Below are positions 26,886 through 34,971 of a stretch of 64,000 bases of DNA, piece after piece. Location of the stretch: positions 3,162,001-3,226,000 of the forward strand of contig JAHBUD010000001.1 in NCBI GenBank assembly GCA_019638255.1, written 5' to 3'. The stretch comes from Cyclobacteriaceae bacterium (GTDB lineage Bacteria; Bacteroidota; Bacteroidia; Cytophagales; Cyclobacteriaceae). A model generated the notes under the pieces. That model did not search any database. It was given only the letters and a program-made list of their open reading frames with translations, and was not told the DNA's origin. How positions within the stretch are numbered: position 1 is the first letter of the stretch; every line of letters begins with the position of its first letter. Position numbers and translations under genes: made by a program.

Positions 26886-27554
26886 TTACTTCTGCAATAC
26901 TTTTACATAGTGGGCAACCTTCCACCGCTCTTCCTGGCTCATCTGCGATCCATGAGAAGCCATCAACCCTTTACCCGCAGTAATCACATGAAAAATATGT
27001 CCCTCTGTAATGTCTTTGTAAGCATCACCCTTCAAGTTGGCAACACCAGCATAGGCACTATGCTCTACGCCATCGATAGTAACTCCGGTAGCAACTTTTC
27101 CATCACCCTCACCTTTAGCGCCATGGCAATGCGTGCAATACATCGCATACAATGCCTTACCCTCGGCCAACAACTGGGCATCCTCTGCTCCTTCGAAAGG
27201 GCTTTTAATTTGTGAGGCTATTTCAAGACTGTCTTTTGGTAATCGATAAGGCAACATATTAGCCTTGTTACGGCTAACGGTATTTGACGGAGGTGTGCGC
27301 ATGTTCATGCGGTGAGGATTCAGTGCGTTGGAGTTATAAAACTCAGCATGTCCATCCTCATACTCAATTGAAGTCAGCCAGCTCCCAGCATCCGGATTTG
27401 TAATTTGGGTATAGGGTTCGTACGCAACAGAGTGATACATGTTTGGCGCGTACTCCAACCCAGGGTTATCGCCACCGGCCTTACAAGAGGCAAGCAGGGC
27501 TACGGCAACCAAGGCGATGAAAACATTAACTGAATATCTCATAGCATTCTTCAT
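26886..27554 (-). CDS. actE: Alternative complex III subunit ActE (monoheme c-type lipoprotein)
   Basis: Starting at MKNAMRYSVNVFIALVAV gives a lipoprotein signal ending in LLASC. The mature protein has one CxxCH heme site (YCTHCHGAKGEGDG) and an axial Met candidate in KGLMASHGSQM. As in known alternative complex III, it is a monoheme cytochrome c anchored at the periplasmic side, passing electrons from ActA. The open frame extends 9 codons upstream but would overlap actD; the chosen start leaves 7 bases between the genes. Confidence 0.92.
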   Translation of the reverse strand: MKNAMRYSVNVFIALVAVALLASCKAGGDNPGLEYAPNMYHSVAYEPYTQITNPDAGSWLTSIEYEDGHAEFYNSNALNPHRMNMRTPPSNTVSRNKANMLPYRLPKDSLEIASQIKSPFEGAEDAQLLAEGKALYAMYCTHCHGAKGEGDGKVATGVTIDGVEHSAYAGVANLKGDAYKDITEGHIFHVITAGKGLMASHGSQMSQEERWKVAHYVKVLQK

Positions 27555-27561
27555 CGTATAA

Positions 27562-28092
27562 TTATTCAAAACTCTTCTCATTCACTTCTACTGCACCACT
27601 CTCATTGAGTAGTCGCTTTAATTCATCTTTACTCTTTCCGGCATTAACCGCAAGGTCGATAGCCATCACATGCATATCTTCTGTACTGCGGATATCGTAT
27701 TGGCGTGGCCATTTATACGGCTTCATATCACTTACGATCATAAAAGTGCCTACCATACCAAGGGCTGAAAGCAATACAGTCAATTCAAAGGTTACCGGAA
27801 TAAAGGGTGGTAGCGAAGCAAAGTTTTTACCACCAATAATCATAGGCCAGTCAAAACCCAGCATCCATATCTGCATTAATAATGCAAGACTAGTTCCTGT
27901 CATGCCAAATATAAAGGCAGCAATAGGGAGGCGGGATTTTTTGTAACCTAAGGCATCATCAATGCCGTGTACGGGGAAGGGTGAATACACTTCCTGAATC
28001 TTCACTCCACTGGAACGTACTTTTCGAATACCGTCTAACAGTACATCCTCGTCATTGAAAATTCCTACAACAAAATTCTTGTCTGCATCCAT
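27562..28092 (-). CDS. actD: Alternative complex III subunit ActD (DUF3341)
   Basis: This 176-residue protein has the DUF3341 layout: an N-terminal cytoplasmic domain (GIFNDEDVLLDGIRKVRSSG, YSPFPVHGIDDALG) and two membrane helices (PIAAFIFGMTGTSLALLMQIW and the LTVLLSALGMVGTFMIV segment), then a charged tail. ActD is a structural subunit of alternative complex III without redox centres. It follows actC by 2 bases. Confidence 0.93.
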   Translation of the reverse strand: MDADKNFVVGIFNDEDVLLDGIRKVRSSGVKIQEVYSPFPVHGIDDALGYKKSRLPIAAFIFGMTGTSLALLMQIWMLGFDWPMIIGGKNFASLPPFIPVTFELTVLLSALGMVGTFMIVSDMKPYKWPRQYDIRSTEDMHVMAIDLAVNAGKSKDELKRLLNESGAVEVNEKSFE

Positions 28093-28094
28093 AA

Positions 28095-29465
28095 CTATTT
28101 CTTTTCAGAGGTCGACTTAATAATACTTTTTACTTCCGCCATGTTGATTACCGGGAAAAATTTGGCGAACAGGAAGAAGGCTGTAAAGAATATACCGAAT
28201 GTAAATACGTATTGCCCCACATCGTACCAGGTTGGGTAAAACATGGTCCAGCTAGAAGGAATGTAATCGCGGTGCAGCGAGGTTACGATAATCACAAAGC
28301 GTTCGAACCACATACCAATGTTAACAATGATGGACAATACAAAAGTAGCCACAATGCTGGTGCGGATCTTTTTGATCCAGAACAACTGAGGAGAAATCAC
28401 ATTACAAGTCATCATGGCCCAATACGACCATGCATAAGGCCCAACAACTCGGTTATAGAAAGCGTATCCCTCGTATGGAACGCGTGAATACCAGGAGATG
28501 AATAATTCGGTTATGTAAGCAATACCTACAATGGAGCCCGTGATAATGATAACAATGTTCATCAACTCAATGTGGTAGATGGTGATGTAATCCTCCAGCT
28601 TAAATACTTTTCGGGTTACAATCAACAAGGTTAATACCATGGCAAAACCTGAGAAGATAGCACCTGCAACGAAATAAGGTGGGAAGATTGTTGTATGCCA
28701 ACCTGGAATAACTGAGGTCGCAAAGTCCATCGATACGATCGTGTGAACTGACAATACCAACGGTGTAGAAAGACCTGCCAGGATCAACGCTACAGATTCG
28801 TAACGCATCCATGTTTTCGCTCCACCCTGCCAACCAAAACTGAGTGCATTGTAAACAGTAGCCCTGACTTTATTTCCTTGAACAATTGCCCTGTCGCGGA
28901 TTACCGCGAAATCAGGAATGAGACCCATGTACCAGAAAACCAATGACACTGTAAAGTATGTTGAGATCGCGAACACATCCCACAACAACGGTGAGTTAAA
29001 GTTTACCCATAATGATCCGAATGTGTTGGGAAGCGGTAATGCCCAATAGAATCCTAACCACAACCGACCCATGTGAAACCCCGGAAAGCTGGCAGCACAA
29101 ATTACCGCGAAGATTGTCATTGCTTCTGCTGCACGGTTAATCGACATTCTCCAGCGCTGACGGAACAATAAAAGAATAGCTGAAATCAACGTACCTGCGT
29201 GACCAATACCTACCCACCACACGAAATTGGTGATGTCCCATGCCCAACCCACTGTTTTGTTAAGTCCCCAAACCCCAATGCCATGCCACAACAGCATAGC
29301 ACAAGCATAACCACCCAAGCCTAATAAGGCCAACGAAATAGCCATCGCCATCCACCAGAGTTTGGTAGGTTTTCCCTCTACTTGGCGGCTGATGTCATGC
29401 GAAACATCTTTGATGGTTTTACCACCGGTTACCAGGGGTTCGCGTATCACTGAAGTTACTGCCAT
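28095..29465 (-). CDS. actC: Alternative complex III subunit ActC (NrfD/PsrC-like quinol-binding subunit)
   Basis: The 456-residue protein has about ten helices and belongs to the NrfD/polysulfide reductase family. It carries the family segments [38 protein letters not shown] and [19 protein letters not shown], with conserved His and Asp near the quinol site. It binds and oxidises menaquinol at the periplasmic half of the membrane and passes electrons to ActB clusters. It lies between actB (37 bases) and actD (2 bases). Confidence 0.95.
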   Translation of the reverse strand: MAVTSVIREPLVTGGKTIKDVSHDISRQVEGKPTKLWWMAMAISLALLGLGGYACAMLLWHGIGVWGLNKTVGWAWDITNFVWWVGIGHAGTLISAILLLFRQRWRMSINRAAEAMTIFAVICAASFPGFHMGRLWLGFYWALPLPNTFGSLWVNFNSPLLWDVFAISTYFTVSLVFWYMGLIPDFAVIRDRAIVQGNKVRATVYNALSFGWQGGAKTWMRYESVALILAGLSTPLVLSVHTIVSMDFATSVIPGWHTTIFPPYFVAGAIFSGFAMVLTLLIVTRKVFKLEDYITIYHIELMNIVIIITGSIVGIAYITELFISWYSRVPYEGYAFYNRVVGPYAWSYWAMMTCNVISPQLFWIKKIRTSIVATFVLSIIVNIGMWFERFVIIVTSLHRDYIPSSWTMFYPTWYDVGQYVFTFGIFFTAFFLFAKFFPVINMAEVKSIIKSTSEKK

Positions 29466-29502
29466 AATTTGTTTAATCTCTCGTTATGCGTTTAGTATAA
29501 TC

Positions 29503-32500
29503 TTATGCTTCTTTATTCCTCACTTTTGTTAGGTACCAGATGTTCGGCTTCACCCCTACTTCTTCAAGCACCTGATACGCCCGTGGATTGCCGGCAATTT
29601 TATCAATGCCATTGGGTCTTTCGGGATTACGCGGAGTGATTTTCAACAGCTTACTGATGCGGCTTTCCGGATCGTTTACATCACCGAAAACAATGGCACC
29701 AGTTGAGCATGAAGCCTGGCAAGCTGTTATTACCTCTCCATCTTTTAATGGTCTTCTCTCCTTCTTCGCCTGGAGTTTTCCATTCTGAATACGCTGTACG
29801 CAGAAGGAACACTTCTCCATCACACCGCGTGAACGCACGGTTACATCCGGGTTCAATACCATTTTACCAAGATCGGTGTTCATGGCCGGGTTAACTTTTT
29901 CAAACTGGCTGTTATCGTGATACTTGAACCAGTTGAAACGTCTTACTTTATACGGACAGTTGTTGGCACAATAGCGCGTACCGATGCAACGGTTGTACGT
30001 CATTTGATTTAATCCTTCTGTGCTGTGGGTTGTTGCCGCTACCGGACAAACCGTTTCGCAAGGTGCATTATTACAATGCTGGCACAGCATCGGCTGGAAC
30101 ACGACTTCCGGGTTCTCAGCTGCCTCTTCCAAACCACGCACATCATGAACGGCTGCATCGCTGCTATAGTAGCGGTCGATACGCAACCAATGCATTTCCC
30201 TGCGATTAATCACCTCTTCGCGACCAACCATGGAAACGTTGTTCTCTACATTACAGGCTACAACACAGGCTCCACAACCAATACACGTGTTCAGGTCGAT
30301 AGCCATTCCCCAATGATGGTTATTGTAATCGTGACCTTTCCACAATGAAAGTGCATCCGGGTCAACTTTATGATTAGGATCTTTCCATGTAGCAATCTTG
30401 GGTTGGAAGTCGCGCTTCCAATCGGTACGGCTAAAATTAGACAGTGTAGTTTCCTGTACCACCGTTTGCCTTGCCATATAGGTTTGGTGAGTTTGTGTAG
30501 TGGCAATCTGATAACGCTCACCGGCACGTTCGAATGACGCACCCGCTACACTGTAGCTGAGTGATCCGTTAACGATGTTAACCAGTGGATATGCATTTGT
30601 TCCAATTCCATCAGCAACCTTTCCGGCTTTTGTACGGCCATAGCCAAGCGAAATGCCTAATGTGCCGGGTGTCTGACCGGGCTGAACCAATACAGGAAGT
30701 TTCACAGGTTCTTTACCCGGGATTGAAATCGTATAATATTCAGTTTTAGCCTCTTTAAAGTTTATGCCTTTAGCATCGGCAGGAGCAACGGTAACATAAT
30801 GTTCCCAAACGGCTTTCGTAATCGGGTCGGGCAACTCCTGAAGCAACGGGTTATTGGCTTGTGAACCATTGCCAACAGTTCCGTTTTCGTAAACGAATAC
30901 TTCAAAACCACTTCCGCCTTTATAGTTGGAGGCAATAGAAGAAGCTGCTGCATCTACATTTCCTGCAAAGGAAACTGCAGACTCTTCAACCGTTAGTTCA
31001 AGCACTCCGTTATAGAGGCAAGTATCCCACCAGGTTTGGAAATTACCGGATTTATAAAACCAGTTCTTCCAGTTATTTTTTACAACCTCAAAGTAATCAA
31101 CGTTGGTTTCGCCTGCCCAGATCAAGAAACTTTCTTGAGCAGCACGCGATTTAAATATTGGTGTGATGGCCGGTTGGGCTACGCTATAATGATTCTTCTT
31201 TGGCTCAGCATCATTCCATGCCTCCAGGTAGTGGTGATCGGGAGCAATAAAATCAACAAGTGATGCAGTCTCGTCTTCTTTATAAGAAGTTGCAACTTTC
31301 AGTTGAACTTTACTTAAACCAGCGGCCAGATCTGCACCTTTTGGATGATCATAAACCGGGTTACAGTTGTAGAAGATAACTCCGGAAACAGAACCAGCAG
31401 AAACATCTTTAATAAATTGAGTCATCGCCTCATCATTGCCCTGACGATAGTTAACCGGAAGATGCGGTAATATGGTTGAGCCATAATTACCCAACATATC
31501 GTTTATGCCATTCACTACAACTTGTATAGCCTTATCATTAGATCCGGCCACAACAAGAGCATTTCCACGGCTTTTCCATAAGTCGTCTGCTGCTTGTGCC
31601 AGGTATTTTTTATCCGTTCCGCCCGACAGTGTTGACCGTCCGGCTTTGGCAGCGATAAGGTTATAGAGCTGAACAATAACAGCACCTTCTTCAGAAGGTT
31701 TAATCTGCGAGCGATAATCGGCATTGGCACCCGTCAACGACATGCCTGTTTCAAATTGATAGTGACGGGACATTTCTTTCTTATCCTCACCCACTTCACG
31801 GGTTTGGGCGTATTGTTTGGTAAACTCAATTGGAGCCAACCATGAATTCAGAAAATCTGCGGCAACACTTACGATCACCTTTGCTTTACTGAGGTCATAC
31901 GATGGTATCATAGCCTTACCAAACGACTCCTCATTAGCTTTCAACATTCCGTAATGAGAGGTTTGATCGTACTGTAACAGTTCCGCACCTGGGTATTTTG
32001 CTTTGAACTTCTCAATAACAGCTTTTGTGCTGGGGCTGACAATTGTATTGCTAACGATAATAATCTTTCCATCACCGATAGCGTTCAACTTTTCAATAAC
32101 AGCCTTATCAAGATCTTCCCAAGTAGCCTTTTTGTTTTCAGTAACACGTGGGAAACGTAAGCGGGCGTTATCATATAGCGAAAGTACAGAAGCCTCCACT
32201 TGGGCACTGGTTCCACCTTTAGTAACAGATGAAAGTGAGTTGCCTTCAATTTTTATCGGGCGGCCTTCACGCGTTTTCACCACAATGCTGCAATAGTCCC
32301 CTCCATTTGTGTAGGTAGACGCGTAATAGTTAGCTATGCTTGGATCAGTATCCGTAGGCTTATCCACATAGGGAATAGCCTTTCTAATCGGTGCTTCACA
32401 AGCCGCTAATGATACGGCAGCCACACCAAAGCCCATCATTTTCAGAAAGTCCCTGCGCGAGTGCCCCAAATCCTCCTCTGGACCAGGAGCGAATTCCTGG

Positions 32501-32583
32501 TGAGCATGTTTAACAAACTCAGTGTCGTTGGTGAGTTGTTCAAGGCCTTTCCAATATATCTTCTTCGTAGATTCTTTCTCCAT
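29503..32583 (-). CDS. actB: Alternative complex III subunit ActB (fused molybdopterin-like and FeS domains)
   Basis: The 1,026-residue protein begins with an ActB-type header and a Tat-like signal (SRRDFLKMMGFGVAAVSLAAC), and the Cys could be lipidated. The first ~700 residues are a molybdopterin-oxidoreductase fold, which in this complex holds no cofactor. The C-terminal part carries four cluster motifs: CIGCGACVVAC, CQHCNNAPCETVC, CIGTRYCANNC and CSFC...ACQASC, i.e. three [4Fe-4S] and one [3Fe-4S] as in known ActB. It transfers electrons from the quinol site towards ActA. Located 54 bases behind actA. Confidence 0.96.
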   Translation of the reverse strand: MEKESTKKIYWKGLEQLTNDTEFVKHAHQEFAPGPEEDLGHSRRDFLKMMGFGVAAVSLAACEAPIRKAIPYVDKPTDTDPSIANYYASTYTNGGDYCSIVVKTREGRPIKIEGNSLSSVTKGGTSAQVEASVLSLYDNARLRFPRVTENKKATWEDLDKAVIEKLNAIGDGKIIIVSNTIVSPSTKAVIEKFKAKYPGAELLQYDQTSHYGMLKANEESFGKAMIPSYDLSKAKVIVSVAADFLNSWLAPIEFTKQYAQTREVGEDKKEMSRHYQFETGMSLTGANADYRSQIKPSEEGAVIVQLYNLIAAKAGRSTLSGGTDKKYLAQAADDLWKSRGNALVVAGSNDKAIQVVVNGINDMLGNYGSTILPHLPVNYRQGNDEAMTQFIKDVSAGSVSGVIFYNCNPVYDHPKGADLAAGLSKVQLKVATSYKEDETASLVDFIAPDHHYLEAWNDAEPKKNHYSVAQPAITPIFKSRAAQESFLIWAGETNVDYFEVVKNNWKNWFYKSGNFQTWWDTCLYNGVLELTVEESAVSFAGNVDAAASSIASNYKGGSGFEVFVYENGTVGNGSQANNPLLQELPDPITKAVWEHYVTVAPADAKGINFKEAKTEYYTISIPGKEPVKLPVLVQPGQTPGTLGISLGYGRTKAGKVADGIGTNAYPLVNIVNGSLSYSVAGASFERAGERYQIATTQTHQTYMARQTVVQETTLSNFSRTDWKRDFQPKIATWKDPNHKVDPDALSLWKGHDYNNHHWGMAIDLNTCIGCGACVVACNVENNVSMVGREEVINRREMHWLRIDRYYSSDAAVHDVRGLEEAAENPEVVFQPMLCQHCNNAPCETVCPVAATTHSTEGLNQMTYNRCIGTRYCANNCPYKVRRFNWFKYHDNSQFEKVNPAMNTDLGKMVLNPDVTVRSRGVMEKCSFCVQRIQNGKLQAKKERRPLKDGEVITACQASCSTGAIVFGDVNDPESRISKLLKITPRNPERPNGIDKIAGNPRAYQVLEEVGVKPNIWYLTKVRNKEA

Positions 32584-32637
32584 AATATATAAGCGAAGTA
32601 TTTACAAAACGTGGTACAAACTCAAGTTATCGATTAG

Positions 32638-33894
32638 TTAATAATGACATTTAGCGCATTCCAATCCGCCAATGTCTTCTACTTTCATTGGTTGTTTGTT
32701 GGATGCGCTGTGCAGTTCAACAAGCTTGTCGTAATAGGCATTGCCCCTGGTGTTAACATCTGTTTTGCGGTGGCAATCGATACACCAGCCCATGGTTAAC
32801 AACGAGTACTGCTTGACAACTTCCATTTCTTCAATTGGACCATGGCAAGTTTGGCATTCAATGTTGGCTACATTAACGTGCTGAGCATGGTTAAAGTAGG
32901 CCAGATCAGGGAGGTTATGAATGCGTACCCATTCGATTGGCTTTTGGTTTGGTCCAAATGAAAGTGTCTCAGGTTGCCAGTCGGCAGCAGCCCATATTTT
33001 TTGGATTTGAGGAGATTCTGTTTTTACTGAACGATGACAGTTCATACAGATGTTGACAGAAGGGATTGTTGCACTTTTACCCTTCAACACACCGGTGTGA
33101 CAGTACTTGCAATCAATTTCATAGGCACCAGCGTGCAGCTTGTGCGAAAATGCAATTGGCTGTTTAGGCTGATAATCTTGCTGAATACCAATGGAATACA
33201 ACCCGTTGATTACGGCTTTGAAGCCAAGTGAACCAACAATAAATATCACAATGAAAATAAATCCCGGGCTTCTGGAGATAGTAGACAAAGTAAATGGCGA
33301 ATGAACAACCTCCTTATCTTCCTCACTTAATTCCTTTTGATCGAGGAAACGTTTTAATGCCGAAACCAGGAAAATCAAAATGATCACCAGCAACACCAGG
33401 ATTAGCAGCATGCCGATGAGAATAATGTTCAGGTATTCCGAGGGTACACCGGAACCGCTTCCATCTCCACCGGCAGCTGCAGTGGTTGCTGCAACCGGAG
33501 GACCTTTTTCTGTTTCAGCCTTGATGTACGCCAGGATGTTCATAATCTGGTCATCCTTTAGGCCAGTGAAAGCGGTCATCTGAGTTTTGTTGTACTCATT
33601 ATATATATTGACTGCATACTCATCCCCGCTGGCAATCACTGCTGCGGAATTCCGGATGAAAGCTTTAAGCCAGTCAATGGATGGAGCACGGTCGTACACA
33701 TTAGCAAGCGCAGGCCCCACCAACTTTTGATGCACCCGGTGACATGTTTTACAGTTAGCATTAAATAACGACTCACCATCAGCAATTGCCTCAGGTTCAG
33801 TAGGTATTTGTTGCGCGAAGGTTAAACTAAAAGTAAAGAATAAGACAAGGATGCTGATGCTTTTGTGTAGGGAATACAGGGATACTTTTATCAT
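32638..33894 (-). CDS. actA: Alternative complex III subunit ActA with an added N-terminal cytochrome c domain
   Basis: The 418-residue protein has a signal peptide (ISILVLFFTFSLTFAQQ), a class I-like cytochrome c domain with CKTCH and a downstream Met region, a linker with one membrane helix (near residue 160), and a pentaheme part after a further helix. Six CxxCH motifs are present: CKTCH, CKYCH, CMNCH, CQTCH, CIDCH and CAKCH. The pentaheme part is the usual ActA, and the N-terminal monoheme domain adds one more. It is the first gene of the respiratory operon and has a strong promoter match upstream. Confidence 0.94.
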   Translation of the reverse strand: MIKVSLYSLHKSISILVLFFTFSLTFAQQIPTEPEAIADGESLFNANCKTCHRVHQKLVGPALANVYDRAPSIDWLKAFIRNSAAVIASGDEYAVNIYNEYNKTQMTAFTGLKDDQIMNILAYIKAETEKGPPVAATTAAAGGDGSGSGVPSEYLNIILIGMLLILVLLVIILIFLVSALKRFLDQKELSEEDKEVVHSPFTLSTISRSPGFIFIVIFIVGSLGFKAVINGLYSIGIQQDYQPKQPIAFSHKLHAGAYEIDCKYCHTGVLKGKSATIPSVNICMNCHRSVKTESPQIQKIWAAADWQPETLSFGPNQKPIEWVRIHNLPDLAYFNHAQHVNVANIECQTCHGPIEEMEVVKQYSLLTMGWCIDCHRKTDVNTRGNAYYDKLVELHSASNKQPMKVEDIGGLECAKCHY

Positions 33895-33931
33895 GATAGG
33901 TTTGTAGTGTCCGGTTTTACATCAAGGTGCA

Positions 33932-33962
33932 CAAATCTACTATCCGAAGTCATTTTTTCAAA
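33932..33962 (-). promoter_or_regulatory. Bacteroidota-type promoter of the act-cta respiratory operon
   Basis: On the minus strand TTTG (33959-33962), a 19-base spacer and TAGATTTG (33932-33939) match the -33/-7 consensus TTTG-N19-TAnnTTTG exactly. The expected start of transcription lies about 30 bases before actA. The rest of the 257-base gap is AT-rich and shows no other clear feature. Confidence 0.7.
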
Positions 33963-34151
33963 CATATTTCGGATGCGGGAAACAATTATTTGAGTCGCTT
34001 TTAAGGTTTTTTAGACAATACTCTATGTTGCGGAATCTTGTCGCGGAAAAAATTAAACAAATAATTTAGAATCAATTTAAATTGGTTGAATACCTTTCAA
34101 TAAGGGTTCGAAAATACATCAAATCAATCTTTTGTGCCTGAAAAAACAGAG

Positions 34152-34958
34152 TCAAAACTTCTCCAGCCCCAACCCAAACAGGGCGAAGTCGTATTTAACC
34201 GGATCAACCGGATCGAGTTTTCGTAGGTTATCCGTTAGTTCAAGGGCTGTTAGCCAATCCATTTGTTTTCGCTTGATCAACCCCAGCTTTCTGGCAACCC
34301 GCTCAACATGAACATCGCAAGGGCAAACCAGTTGTGCCGGCTTTATATTTTTCCAGATGCCAAAATCAACTCCTTGATTATCATGGCGCACCATCCACCG
34401 CAAATACATATTGAGTCGCTTACAAGCCGACTTACGCTCTGGTGTAGCAATGTGCTTTTTGGTGCGGAGTGGGTAGTCTGGTGAGCTGAAGAAAAGATTG
34501 CGAAAATTAATAAGCCCTTTTGCAATGGTGGCATCTGCCGTATCAACCCGAAACGCTTCTTCCAGGGAGTCATGGCCAACGTAAAACCGCTTCAAAAAAT
34601 CAATAAAATACAAGGCATCGGTACCGTTGAAGGTGCGGTGCCTGAAGTCAACGAAGGGCTTAAGGTCTTTTTCTTTGTGATGAAGTATAAAGTTGTACGG
34701 ATCATTATCCATCCAACTCAAGAGCTTCCGGCAATTATTGATTATGGTGATTCGCTGGCCCCAGGCCAATGTTGCCGCGAATAAACCGGCTATCTCAATG
34801 TCCTGACGCCTTATAAACAAATGAGGAATAGAAACTGGATCGTTCGCAATGAATCCCGGTTGGTTATACGCCAACACTTTCTCGTTAAGAAATAGTTTAA
34901 TGTCCGTATTTGTTAACTTTCGTCTTGTCAATGGTATAAGTGAATTCAACTGATTCAA
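34152..34958 (-). CDS. TIGR02757 family protein
   Basis: The protein belongs to TIGR02757, a family of unknown function frequent in Bacteroidota. Recognisable segments are IKLFLNEKVLAYNQPGFIANDPVSIPHLF, RQDIEIAGLFAATLAWGQR, MYLRWMVRHDNQGVDFG, and the C-terminal PVDPVKYDFALFGLG. The repeated resemblance to HhH-type DNA glycosylase folds has been suggested for the family, but no catalytic claim is made. The start is uncertain: there is no ATG near the conserved N-terminus, and TTG codons at 34958, 34949 and 34931 all fit. A longer frame to 35111 would run far into the divergent GH127 gene and is rejected. Confidence 0.75.
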   Translation of the reverse strand: MNQLNSLIPLTRRKLTNTDIKLFLNEKVLAYNQPGFIANDPVSIPHLFIRRQDIEIAGLFAATLAWGQRITIINNCRKLLSWMDNDPYNFILHHKEKDLKPFVDFRHRTFNGTDALYFIDFLKRFYVGHDSLEEAFRVDTADATIAKGLINFRNLFFSSPDYPLRTKKHIATPERKSACKRLNMYLRWMVRHDNQGVDFGIWKNIKPAQLVCPCDVHVERVARKLGLIKRKQMDWLTALELTDNLRKLDPVDPVKYDFALFGLGLEKF

Positions 34959-34971
34959 ATTAACAGAAACA

